Shown here piece by piece: positions 25,276-32,842 of a stretch of DNA of 32,842 nt. Position numbers and translations under genes: made by a program. The first letter of the stretch is position 1, and each line of letters starts with the position of its first letter. The notes under the pieces were generated by a model that saw only the letters and a program-made list of their open reading frames with translations, searched no databases and was not told where the DNA came from. Source of the stretch: Deltaproteobacteria bacterium (GTDB taxonomy: Bacteria > Desulfobacterota > Desulfarculia > Adiutricales > Adiutricaceae); assembly GCA_031279515.1 (NCBI GenBank), contig JAITII010000094.1:1-32842 (forward strand), written 5' to 3'.

Positions 25276-25947
25276 ATGAGCGACATTTACGAACAAGCGA
25301 AGTTGAGCGTCATCAACCACGACAAGGCTAAGGCAATGGATCTGGCAAAAAAGCACCTTGATTCCGGCGCCGAACCCATGGATATCATCACCAACGGATT
25401 TGTCCCGGGGATCTCTTACATGGGCGAGGAGTTTGGGAGGGGAACAGTCTTTTTGCCAGAGCTCATGGAGTCCGCCGACGTCATGTTGACCGTGGTGGAA
25501 GTGGTTAATGAGGCTATAGCAAAATTGGGCGGAGGCAAGACCGCCGGACCCGTTGGCTCCATAGTGGCGGCAACAGTCCAAGGAGATGTCCATGACATCG
25601 GAAAAGGGATAGCCGTGGCTATGTTTAAGGCCAATGGTTATGAGGTCTACGACCTGGGTAGGGACGTGCCCGTGGAAGACCTTATAAACACCGCGGAGAA
25701 GCGCGGAGCCAAGGTAATCGCCACCAGCGCCCTTCTGACCACCACAATGGTTGAGCAGCAGAAGCTGGAAAAGACCTTAAAGGAAGCCAATCTCAGGAAT
25801 AAATACATCACCCTAGTGGGTGGGGCCCCTGTGACCCAGCGCTGGGCAAAGCGCATTGGGGCAGATATCTATGCGGAAAACGCCCACCTGGGAGTTGTCC
25901 TCGTGGCGGAAAAATTAAAGGAATTCGCCAATAAGGTCGCTTCCTAA
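25276..25947 (+). CDS. mtbC: Dimethylamine corrinoid protein MtbC
   Basis: 223 residues, cytoplasmic. Carries the cobamide that accepts the methyl group from MtbB and passes it to a second methyltransferase (coenzyme M in archaea, probably tetrahydrofolate in a bacterium). N-terminal four-helix cap about 1-88 (YMGEEFGRGTVFLPELMESADVM), then the B12-binding Rossmann domain with D104-x-H106-x-x-G109 (GDVHDIGKGI, His being the lower cobalt ligand), YDLGRDVP, TSALLTTTM and VGGAPVTQRWA. ATG with GGAGGA. Cotranscribed with mtbB. No partner methyltransferase, RamA or transporter gene is in the window. Confidence 0.94.
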   Translation: MSDIYEQAKLSVINHDKAKAMDLAKKHLDSGAEPMDIITNGFVPGISYMGEEFGRGTVFLPELMESADVMLTVVEVVNEAIAKLGGGKTAGPVGSIVAATVQGDVHDIGKGIAVAMFKANGYEVYDLGRDVPVEDLINTAEKRGAKVIATSALLTTTMVEQQKLEKTLKEANLRNKYITLVGGAPVTQRWAKRIGADIYAENAHLGVVLVAEKLKEFANKVAS

Positions 25948-25952
25948 GAAAA

Positions 25953-26011
25953 TGTTTCCAGCTGCGAATTAGTTTTGGTGTCTACTGCAGACGCCAAGTA
26001 CCCGGGAAACA
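25953..26011 (+). other. Nested RNA hairpins after mtbC
   Basis: Outer stem TGTTTCC (25953-25959) with GGAAACA (26005-26011) encloses a perfect 7-bp hairpin GGTGTCT (25977-25983)/AGACGCC (25989-25995). A free AAAGGAGG follows at about 26014-26021 without a convincing start codon at proper distance. Not tRNA-like: no T arm. Confidence 0.4.
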
Positions 26012-26152
26012 ATAAAGGAGGCTAAAGGCGCAATCTTTTGACGCTTTTTGTGCCCTTACAAATATTCGATAGGGCAGTCAAATTGTTTTGTAGGTTACGC
26101 AAAACCCGTCATTTTGTCTTGGTATACGCTTGTGCGCTCTTTAGCTATCAGT

Positions 26153-26195
26153 AAAACCCCTGTAAGGGAGCTCATCTCCTTTACAGGGGTTTTTT
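26153..26195 (+). terminator. Strong terminator of the mtbBC transcript
   Basis: An 18-bp stem (26153-26170 with 26176-26193), AAAACCCCTGTAAGGGAG against CTCCTTTACAGGGGTTTT with one G-T pair, loop CTCAT, ending in a T run. The symmetric A and T runs let it work in both directions. Confidence 0.93.
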
Positions 26196-26871
26196 GTGTC
26201 CAAATCCAGGCTCTGGTAAGTAAAGTACCCCATTCACAAAGACATCCCGGGGAGAGTTCCTGGAGCTAATTTGCTTAAAACTTAGAAAAAGAAGGAAACG
26301 TAGGAAGTAAATATAAAGATTAATAATGAATAATATAATAGTAAATGAAAAAAATAATAAAAATATTAAATTCTATAATATTAGATCTTAAAAGATAATT
26401 TTTTTCAGGCTTCTCTGCTCTGGTATTGAAGGCGCCTGTATCTAAGGTTTTGCCTAAAGATGCATAGCCCCTTGATATAATTTTTATGTTTGCGGTATAA
26501 TTTTACGGCTCAAAGGGTAAAGTGTTTTAAAAGTATGAGCTAGCCGCAACCTCTATATTCTGGCAAATGTCAATTTAAAGTGCTTTATTTAAGTAATTCC
26601 CTATCCTATGTTTTATATGGTTTACCACTGGCGCTATATTATGGGATCCTGACTTTATTGTTAGGCAACACTTAAGGCTTAGATACTGTTACCAAAAGAT
26701 ATTCTTTGGATAATTACTGTTTTTACTTGTGGTTACTATTAAGTAGTCCTTATAATCGTTAGCGAGAAAAAGCTTACATAAAAGCCGGTATTAAGGATTA
26801 AACGTTATTCCATAAAAATGGCTAGCATGCTTACAAATAATTAATAAGCTTTTATGAGGAGGATAATAGAT
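26196..26871. other. Gene-free A/T-rich stretch
   Basis: About 675 bases between the mtbC terminator and the methyltransferase start. Very A/T-rich around 26290-26400. No coding sequence or clear hairpin seen. Confidence 0.5.
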
Positions 26872-27651
26872 TTGGCGAGGAAAAACAAGAAAACCGCTAA
26901 AAAAAGAGTTGTATTTAGCCAAAAAGAGGTACCAGTTAAACCTTCTAAATGGCCTAAAAAGGTACCTGAATTAACTCCGGAGCAGAAAGCCATAAGTGAC
27001 GATTTTATGCGTGCTCATTTGGAGGCTATGCAGACTAAATGGTATTCTTTTGCTGGAAAGTTTGATAATAAGTATCCCCTAAAAAGTTATAAGCCTGGCT
27101 GCAAAACCCTTGAAATAGGCGCTGGAATAGGTGAACATTTAAACTGGGAAAAGTATCAGGAACAAGAATATTATGCTATTGAAATGCGCCCAGAACTTTG
27201 CGAGAGAATTAAAGATAAATATCCTGGTGTTCACGCGGTAGCCGCTGACTGTCAGAAGCCTATGCCTTTTAAGGACGGTTATTTTGACAGAGTAATAGCC
27301 ATTCATGTTTTAGAGCACCTTCCTGATCTTCCTAGGGCTCTCCGGCAGATTAACCGACTTATGAATGAAGAGGCTAGGTTTTCCGTTGTAATTCCCTGTG
27401 AAGGTGCCTGGGCACACAGATTAGCTAGAAATATTTCAGCTCGTCCTCACTTTGAAAAAAAATACAAGCAATCCTACGATTGGTTTATCGAATCTGAGCA
27501 TTTATCCCGCCCCAAGGAGATAATTGAAGAGTTAAAGCTTCTTTTTGATATTGAAAATACAAGATATTATCCTCTGTTAATTCCTATTATAAACATAAAT
27601 CTTACTATTGGCCTCACCCTCAAAAAAAAGAAACCCGCAGTAGCAAGTTAG
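26872..27651 (+). CDS. Class I SAM-dependent methyltransferase, substrate unknown
   Basis: 259 residues from TTG at 26872. This start is preferred over ATG at 26854 because that ATG lies directly on AGGAGG (26857-26862), an ideal ribosome site 9 bases before the TTG. Rossmann methyltransferase: very basic N-terminus, motif I CKTLEIGAGIGEHL, acidic motif II YYAIEMRPEL, DCQKPMPFKDGYFDRVIAIHVLEHLPD (motifs III-IV with the typical HVLEH), then LMNEEARFSVVIPCEG. Methyltransferase type 11-like, often acting on lipids, sugars or small metabolites. Stop is TAG; read-through would add about 17 residues up to TAA. A terminator-like hairpin follows. Confidence 0.8.
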   Translation: MARKNKKTAKKRVVFSQKEVPVKPSKWPKKVPELTPEQKAISDDFMRAHLEAMQTKWYSFAGKFDNKYPLKSYKPGCKTLEIGAGIGEHLNWEKYQEQEYYAIEMRPELCERIKDKYPGVHAVAADCQKPMPFKDGYFDRVIAIHVLEHLPDLPRALRQINRLMNEEARFSVVIPCEGAWAHRLARNISARPHFEKKYKQSYDWFIESEHLSRPKEIIEELKLLFDIENTRYYPLLIPIININLTIGLTLKKKKPAVAS

Positions 27652-27660
27652 TCTAGCCGT

Positions 27661-27722
27661 ACCTTAGAATTGTCACATTGTGAAAGTGTGCCACACCACT
27701 AAACCACTCACCTAAGGTTTTT
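27661..27722 (+). terminator. Terminator-like structure between methyltransferase and ABC-F genes
   Basis: ACCTTAG (27661-27667) pairs perfectly with CTAAGGT (27712-27718) across a 44-base loop, followed by five T. The loop is long for an intrinsic terminator, so it may also be part of the ABC-F leader. Confidence 0.4.
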
Positions 27723-27748
27723 ACAGAATTTTTAAGGAGAAAAATAAG

Positions 27749-27763
27749 ATGAAGAGGGCGTAA
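27749..27763 (+). CDS. Four-residue leader peptide (MKRA) before the ABC-F gene
   Basis: ATG AAG AGG GCG TAA, with a strong AAGGAGA ribosome site 8 bases upstream (27734-27740). Very short leaders of this kind control several antibiotic-resistance ABC-F and methyltransferase genes: ribosome stalling changes leader folding. It stops 71 bases before the ABC-F start, and stable hairpins fill the gap. Confidence 0.5.
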   Translation: MKRA

Positions 27764-27768
27764 ATTTT

Positions 27769-27828
27769 AGTTGGCTTTCCAGCAAAATTTATCGATTGTT
27801 GCCAGGGGTTAACCTCTGGTAATAGGAG
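27769..27828 (+). promoter_or_regulatory. Possible ribosome-mediated attenuator of the ABC-F gene
   Basis: Stem 1: GTTGG...CCAGC (about 27769-27782). Stem 2: CCAGGGG (27802-27808) with CCTCTGG (27813-27819), loop TTAA, lying 3 bases before the TAGGAG ribosome site. TTGGC in stem 1 can instead pair with GCCAG in stem 2, giving mutually exclusive folds downstream of the tiny leader ORF. Confidence 0.45.
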
Positions 27829-27834
27829 TTCCCT

Positions 27835-29346
27835 ATGCCCTTTATCATCATCAAAGACCTTACTTTTGGCTACGACGGCTCGCCCCATCTATTTGAGGGC
27901 TTAAACCTTAACCTGGACAGCTCCTTTAAGTTAGGACTTATAGGACGCAACGGGTGCGGTAAGACGACATTTCTTAAGCTCCTTTCTGGTCAACTTAATT
28001 ATGTGGGGAAGATTGATACTTCCGAAAGGTTCCTCTATTTTCCTCCTGCAGTGGAAAACCCACACTTAAATGCCTATGAGCTCTCTTTAAGCTTGCGGCC
28101 AGAAAGCCATAGGGACTATCGGCTGGAAAGGGAGGCATCTCTTCTAGCTCTTAATAAAACTGCTCTTGAAAGGCCTTTTGATACTTTAAGTGGTGGAGAG
28201 GCCACAAAGGTGCTCCTCTCTATCCTCTTTTTGGAGGAAAATGTCTTTCCCTTAATCGACGAACCCACACAGAACCTGGATTTAAGAGGGCGAGAAGTCG
28301 TTAAAGACTATTTGTCCCTAAAAAAGGGATTTATCCTAGCCTCCCACGAGAGGCTCCTCTTGGATAGCTGCGTTGATCACATTTTAGCCTTAAGCTTAAC
28401 AGGCATTGAGCTTGTAAAGGGCAACTTCAGTTCCTATATGGAAAATCGGATAAGGTGGGAAGAGTTCCAAAAGAACGAGAAAACAAAGCTAAACTCTGAG
28501 ATAGCAAGGCTTGAGCGAGCTAGCCAGAAAAGTAGGCAATGGGCTCAGAAGACCGAAAAGGGCAAATATGGTGAGGGTCCAGTAGATAGGGGCTACATTG
28601 GGCATAAAGCAGCTAAGATGAACAAGAGGGCAAAAGCTGTGGATAAGAGGCGGCAAGAGGCCCTTGAGGAAAAGAAGGCTCTGGTCATAAAAAATGAGAA
28701 AAGAGTCAATTTATCTTTGGAGCCTTTAAAATACCATCACGAAGTATTGGCTTACGGCAAAGACCTTTCCGTGGGCTATCAGGAAACGCCAAATCTTACA
28801 GATCTCTCATTTTCTATAAGAAGAGGCGAAATCTTAGCCGTCAAGGGACCCAATGGGTCAGGCAAGAGCTTATTTCTAAAGCTTCTATTGGGTGAGGCAA
28901 AAATTTTCTCTGGGGAGTACCACAGGGCTGAAAATTTAATAATTTCTTATGTGCCTCAAAAGATGGAGGTAGAAAATATTAGTTTAAGGGAGCTTTCCCA
29001 GACTAGGCTTGTGGATGAGGCTCAATTAAAGACCATCTTGAGGCATTTGGGCTTAGATAGGAAGGACTTTGAAGTCCGCCTTTCCGATATGAGCCTGGGC
29101 CAGAAGAAGAAAATCTTTCTGGCATTAAGCCTAGCAACCCCTGCCCATCTGTATCTTTGGGATGAGCCCATGGGCTACGTGGATATCCTTTCTAGGCTTG
29201 AAATAGAAGAGCTTTTAGTAGCCAAGAGACCAACAATGGTGGTGATAGAACACGATTTGGTGTTATTAAAGCATGTAGCTACTGACACACTAGATCTTAC
29301 TAGGCATTTACACAATAGAAACGAATTAAATGAGATGTCTGAGTAG
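27835..29346 (+). CDS. Lsa-type ABC-F ribosomal protection protein
   Basis: 503 residues, cytoplasmic, two fused ATPase domains and no membrane part. Domain 1: KLGLIGRNGCGKTT (Walker A, 37-45), TLSGGEATKVLLS, LIDEPTQNLDLRGR (Walker B). Interdomain linker about 200-295 with charged helices (NEKTKLNSEIARLERASQKSRQWAQ). Domain 2: VKGPNGSGKS near 338-346, DMSLGQKKKIFLALSLA, LYLWDEPMGYVD. The linker and both domains resemble Lsa/Vga ABC-F proteins, which bind the ribosomal E site and displace lincosamides, pleuromutilins and streptogramin A. Odd: the canonical EPTNHLD is EPTQNLD in domain 1. ATG with TAGGAG upstream; a leader ORF and hairpins precede it. TAG stop. Resistance is inferred from family only. 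Confidence 0.85.
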   Translation: MPFIIIKDLTFGYDGSPHLFEGLNLNLDSSFKLGLIGRNGCGKTTFLKLLSGQLNYVGKIDTSERFLYFPPAVENPHLNAYELSLSLRPESHRDYRLEREASLLALNKTALERPFDTLSGGEATKVLLSILFLEENVFPLIDEPTQNLDLRGREVVKDYLSLKKGFILASHERLLLDSCVDHILALSLTGIELVKGNFSSYMENRIRWEEFQKNEKTKLNSEIARLERASQKSRQWAQKTEKGKYGEGPVDRGYIGHKAAKMNKRAKAVDKRRQEALEEKKALVIKNEKRVNLSLEPLKYHHEVLAYGKDLSVGYQETPNLTDLSFSIRRGEILAVKGPNGSGKSLFLKLLLGEAKIFSGEYHRAENLIISYVPQKMEVENISLRELSQTRLVDEAQLKTILRHLGLDRKDFEVRLSDMSLGQKKKIFLALSLATPAHLYLWDEPMGYVDILSRLEIEELLVAKRPTMVVIEHDLVLLKHVATDTLDLTRHLHNRNELNEMSE

Positions 29347-29501
29347 GATATATTTTTAGTCTGCACTGGAAACTTAACAGTTTTCTAGAAAATATGATGT
29401 TAAAAAAGGTCTATTGATGGATGAATATAAAAAGTTAAAACCAGTCTTAACAATTCTCTTTTCTATGATTGTTCCTACGCTGAGGAAAAGCTAATAATAA
29501 A

Positions 29502-29539
29502 ACCCCCCGCAAGTTCTATAAGAGGGGCCTGCGGGGGGT
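29502..29539 (-). terminator. Shared terminator between convergent ABC-F and sugar-dehydrogenase genes
   Basis: ACCCCCCGCA (29502-29511) pairs perfectly with TGCGGGGGGT (29530-29539). On the minus strand TTTTATTATT follows, so it mainly ends the dehydrogenase transcript; it may also stop the ABC-F transcript. Confidence 0.85.
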
Positions 29540-29590
29540 AAATTTAAAAAGCAAAACAATATAAGTTTTGGAAACAAAGAAACTGTAAAA

Positions 29591-30970
29591 TTAGCCCTTA
29601 TATTCAAAAACTATTAAGGAGCCAGGATTCTTAGGCGCTTGGGATGGCAAGCCGTTCTCATCAACCAAATTTCCTGTGACATCAGTGATGACGTATAGGG
29701 AGCGTCCATCTTGACCAATAAGAACCTGACGGTAGCGATTGGCTGTGTGGAAGTATTTTATCAAATCCCCCTGAGCCTGCTTGGAATCGCCGCTTAAAGG
29801 CACGCGATAAATAGCCCCATTTTTGAGGCTACTTATAATAATAGAATTACGCCAAGCCTCTATTGGACCGTCTGCAGGATAGTAGTCTACGCTTGATGGA
29901 GCAATGGTGGCCCATCCCAGATAAGCCAAAGCCCCAAATTTGGGGTCCTTGAAATTGTAGGCACTGGGCATGGTGTAGAAGGTCCTGGTGGGTTCTTTGA
30001 AGTCTTTCCTATCATGGGAAGTTTCTTTGACGTTTGGGACATCATCTGGGATATAGACATCAGCAGCTACTTTATCGCAACCATCTACTTTAGCCCAGTC
30101 AACGTAAGCATATGCCTGATCATCTGGATAGCCAGCTATAAGGGGCCAACCATAGTTTCCGCCTGCTACTAGGATATTTAGCTCATCGTCAGTGGATGGG
30201 CCCTGTTCTACTCCAAATAATTGGTCGCCTACCCAAACTAATCCCTGGGGATTACGGTGTCCCACAGTAAAAACATGGCTGCGAACCCCGTTGATTGTCG
30301 GATTATCATCAGGAATGCTGCCGTCTGGGTTTAGGCGCAAGATCTTGCCTACATAGGCTGACCAGTCTTTAGCTGTAACTTCTTCGGCGGTGGGGAGCCT
30401 TTGCGCTTCATTGGGCTTGCAGCGATTGGCACCTTGATTGTGCCCTAACTCCCCCTTGCTAAAATACAGCTTTCCATCGGGTCCAAAAACCAGCCTGCCG
30501 CCCTGGTGGTCATTTCCAGCCGGTATACCTGTCAGAATATCTTTTGGTTCTGTCAGCTTCTTGGTAGCTGGGTCATATTTGTACTGGACTATCTTATGGA
30601 GCTCCTTATCCCCATCCTCATAGGTATAGTTTATGTAAAAAAGGCCGGATGTGGCAAAATCAGGGGCTAAGGCGATCCCTAAGAGGCCTTCATGCTGGGG
30701 ACCTATTTTAGCATCGGGAACTTCCAGTAGCACAGTCTTATTACCGTTAGCGGGATCTACTTCCACCACCCGCTTTCCCTGGCGTTCTGAGATCCATAGC
30801 TTCCCATCCGGGCCCCAGATCATCCCCCAAGGTGACTCTAAACCAGTAAGAACTACTCGAGCAGTAAAGGGCTCTGAAGTAGGGATGTCCTGTGCTATAG
30901 CCGAGCTGGCAAGTGATGTGGCCAAAGTAATGGCAAAGATGGACAAGGCAAAAATAAGGCATTTTTTCAT
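29591..30970 (-). CDS. Exported PQQ-dependent sugar dehydrogenase (glucose/sorbosone family)
   Basis: 459 residues. A signal peptide (LIFALSIFAITLATSLASSAIAQ) exports it to the periplasm. A six-bladed beta-propeller of the soluble aldose sugar dehydrogenase type follows: ESPWGMIWGPDGKLWISERQGKRV, HEGLLGIALAPDF, GNDHQGGRLVFGPDGKLYFS (His region of the active site), LRLNPDGSIPDDNP, VGHRNPQGLVW and EQGPSTDDELNILVAGGNYGWPL. These enzymes oxidise aldoses with bound PQQ and pass electrons to the respiratory chain. No PQQ synthesis genes are here; PQQ may be scavenged, or the protein may not use it. ATG with GGAGGT. A 14-bp palindrome lies in its promoter region. Confidence 0.88.
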   Translation of the reverse strand: MKKCLIFALSIFAITLATSLASSAIAQDIPTSEPFTARVVLTGLESPWGMIWGPDGKLWISERQGKRVVEVDPANGNKTVLLEVPDAKIGPQHEGLLGIALAPDFATSGLFYINYTYEDGDKELHKIVQYKYDPATKKLTEPKDILTGIPAGNDHQGGRLVFGPDGKLYFSKGELGHNQGANRCKPNEAQRLPTAEEVTAKDWSAYVGKILRLNPDGSIPDDNPTINGVRSHVFTVGHRNPQGLVWVGDQLFGVEQGPSTDDELNILVAGGNYGWPLIAGYPDDQAYAYVDWAKVDGCDKVAADVYIPDDVPNVKETSHDRKDFKEPTRTFYTMPSAYNFKDPKFGALAYLGWATIAPSSVDYYPADGPIEAWRNSIIISSLKNGAIYRVPLSGDSKQAQGDLIKYFHTANRYRQVLIGQDGRSLYVITDVTGNLVDENGLPSQAPKNPGSLIVFEYKG

Positions 30971-32342
30971 AGGTGACCTCCGGACCCTAGATTCTTTTAA
31001 TATACATATTTATGCAAGTATATATACTTTTTCGTAAAGTTTGGTACTCGCTTTACTTCCACACGCCTTAGTAAGACTAAAAGCAAAAAAGGTGGAAAAA
31101 ATATGTATAAATTGGGATTTTTGAAAAATAATTCCCTTCTTGTAAGGCCTACATTCGTGAATACCCTCTGTCCTTTCCAAAGAGAAGGAGGTATTACTCA
31201 GAAATAAGTTTGAGTATCTAGTATAATTCTTTTTTAGCCTTTAGCGCTTCAATTGTAAAGAAATTTAAGAGTACCACTAACTGTAGGGTAATTTTAATGA
31301 GAAAGCGCAACTAATAGAGATGGGTTAAGAGATAAGCACCTAGTTGCTTATCTTTGATCTATTTCAGATTGCAAGTAAACCTGTAGCGTCTGTAGCAATA
31401 ATATAAGACAACTACCATATTCAGAGAAAAACTCGTATTATGCACCCATATGTATGAAAAGGGTTAGCTTTTTAGGCCTGCACTGTTTTACACTTCATCA
31501 ATATTTCATTGATCACTCAATAATTATATCATCTTTTCTTAGTCAATCAAGATTGTGGTGAAAAATATTTTCAGGCTTTCATGATGAGTGGCCCCAGGCA
31601 AGAAAATAATGAAGAGCTCTCACAAGCCTACTTTTTTGAAATTCGAGTTGAATAATGCTGGTCTCTATGCTAGAAAAATGGATTTTTATTACTTGGCATA
31701 AGTAGTTCATGTATGATATAAAACATAAAATATACATAATAGTCGATTATCAATCTTATAAATCAAATTTAAGAATTTTAGAACGTATTTATGCTTAATT
31801 GAAATATAGGTTATAGAAATATAGCTAAAACGTATAAATATGGAATATGGTTTTTTTGCCCTTCTTTCTTCTCTTATACTTGGGTCTTATTCGCCTTTAG
31901 GGCTCTCCACTACACAGGGGCCATAAATTGGATTGAAAAAAGCTACAATGCGTGCTATGCTTACTATTAATCGAATCATCAAAAATACAATAAGAGATTT
32001 AACGATTATAAGCCATAAGCTATGGTTATAGTTTTAAATAACCATTTAAAAATGGATACTTAAATAAGTGAAGGAATTTTAATGCTATAGAACAAGAGCT
32101 AGATAAAATTCGTGTAGAAATTCAAAAAAAATAAAAAATATGATTAGAACAAAATTATCAACATATAATAATAAATGAGTCGATGCTGCCGCTAACAAAT
32201 ATTTGCTTACTTAAGCATTAATCTAGTACGAATACTTTGGATTACAAACTTAATAAAATATTCCTATTTCTCATGTTACGATCTATGAAAACAAAATTTA
32301 GACAATATTTTAAGAAGGAAAATAGGTTTATAGGTATTTTTT
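30971..32342. other. Gene-free stretch before hsdS
   Basis: Nearly 1.4 kb, A/T-rich, with stops in all frames. Contains a palindrome (31016-31029), weak inverted repeats near 32006-32030, and short coding-like scraps such as AIEQELDKIRVEIQKK near 32083-32133 that may be gene remnants. No hsdM or hsdR, which normally precede hsdS. Confidence 0.5.
31016..31029. promoter_or_regulatory. 14-bp perfect palindrome upstream of the sugar dehydrogenase
   Basis: AAGTATATATACTT lies about 45 bases before the dehydrogenase ATG, inside the likely promoter. It could be an operator for a dimeric repressor, or simply A/T-rich sequence. Confidence 0.35.
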
Positions 32343-32842
32343 ATGAGAGGATGGATATCCACAACATTGGGTGAAATTGCAGATATTGAAATGGGCCAAT
32401 CACCAAAATCAGAATTTTATAATACTGATGGTGATGGTCTTCCTTTCCTACAAGGAAATAGGACCTTTGGATATAAATATCCTCATTTTGATACATATAC
32501 CACTTCAATTACGAAAATTGCTGAAATTAATGATGTTATCATGAGTGTTAGGGCCCCTGTTGGAGATTTAAATATTACTAACAAGAGGCTTTGTCTCGGA
32601 AGAGGTGTTTGTGCATTGCGCATGAAAAATGGGGAATACGAATTTTTATTCTACCTATTAAAAGCTAATATAACGAAACTCCTTAAACAAGAAGTAGGGA
32701 CAGTATTTGGTTCGATTAATGGGCATGATATAAGAAAATTAAGGATAGTTATACCAGAGAAAATTGACGAGCAAAGAGCTATTGCCTCAATTCTATGTAA
32801 CCTTGATAGTAAAATAGACTTGCTTAATCGGCAGAATAAAAC
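32343..32842 (+). CDS. hsdS: Type I restriction-modification specificity subunit HsdS (N-terminal part, runs off the window)
   Basis: 166 residues visible, open to the edge; the full family length is about 400. HsdS gives the HsdM/HsdR complex its DNA target. The first target-recognition domain is plain: LGEIADIEMGQSPKSEFYN, LPFLQGNRTFG, ITKIAEINDVIMSVRAPVGDLNI, LGRGVCALR, VFGSINGHDIRKLRIVIP, EQRAIASILCNLDSKIDLLNRQN (start of the conserved coiled coil). ATG at 32343; AAGGAAA lies about 25 bases upstream, rather far, so the ribosome site is unclear. No methylase or endonuclease gene precedes it. Confidence 0.92.
   Translation, partial: MRGWISTTLGEIADIEMGQSPKSEFYNTDGDGLPFLQGNRTFGYKYPHFDTYTTSITKIAEINDVIMSVRAPVGDLNITNKRLCLGRGVCALRMKNGEYEFLFYLLKANITKLLKQEVGTVFGSINGHDIRKLRIVIPEKIDEQRAIASILCNLDSKIDLLNRQNK

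Noticed and set aside
24580-25593. Long antisense frames opposite mtbB and mtbC
   Set aside because: They are shadows of high-codon-bias genes; the sense proteins match known families end to end.
25948-26060. Possible tRNA-Pyl or pyl gene after mtbC
   Set aside because: The hairpin loop (TACTGCA) reads CTG at the anticodon place, there is no T arm, and no pyl protein motif occurs in any frame.
26048-26269. 73-codon frame after mtbC
   Set aside because: Starts with TTG, runs straight through the strong terminator stem, and resembles nothing.
1-32842. CRISPR array or prophage
   Set aside because: No regularly spaced repeats of 24-40 bases and no phage structural or cas genes were seen.

Overview
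The window suggests a low-GC, Gram-negative anaerobe, most like Deltaproteobacteria/Desulfobacterota. The clues are an LPS-heptose gene (gmhA), a TonB-dependent receptor, a DUF3391/HD-GYP protein, a 65-residue five-Cys protein of a type I recall from Desulfovibrio relatives, a divergent second-type EF-G, and a pyrrolysine (Pyl) dimethylamine methyltransferase system. Only about 64% of the window is coding. Several gene-free stretches of 0.4-1.9 kb and a decayed insertion sequence suggest a genome undergoing reduction. The exact taxon cannot be fixed from this sequence.

Layout. 1-2000: tail of an unknown gene, then a broken IS630-type transposase. 1989-6804 (minus strand): six small exported proteins sharing one unrecognised domain; the last (6292-6804) ends an operon gmhA - deoxyhypusine-synthase-like - family member. 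8362-9880: gene-free, with an orphan promoter/hairpin, a 12-bp-arm inverted repeat and an 8-bp tandem repeat running up to purE. 9881-12452: purE-fusA. 13041-15188: an overlapping operon of HD-GYP c-di-GMP phosphodiesterase, YggS-type PLP protein and five-Cys protein, followed by tRNA-Asp with promoter and terminator. 16071-19144 (minus): class IV aminotransferase-like protein and a large membrane-anchored periplasmic protein. 21003-25947: TonB receptor, then mtbB-mtbC behind a candidate sigma-54 promoter. 26872-29346: SAM methyltransferase and an Lsa-type ABC-F protein with a tiny upstream ORF and attenuator-like hairpins. 29591-30970 (minus): exported PQQ-type sugar dehydrogenase. 32343 to the edge: start of a type I restriction specificity subunit.

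How the genes work together. MtbB transfers a methyl group from dimethylamine to the corrinoid protein MtbC. The mtbB frame is interrupted by one UAG exactly where archaeal MtbB carries pyrrolysine, and the downstream half aligns in frame, so the window encodes a UAG-decoded enzyme. No pylT, pylS or pylBCD was seen here, so that machinery must lie elsewhere. UAG also ends at least five ordinary genes nearby, so decoding is probably conditional or tolerated. The best candidates for undescribed biology are the six-member exported family and the interplay of UAG-as-Pyl with UAG-as-stop.
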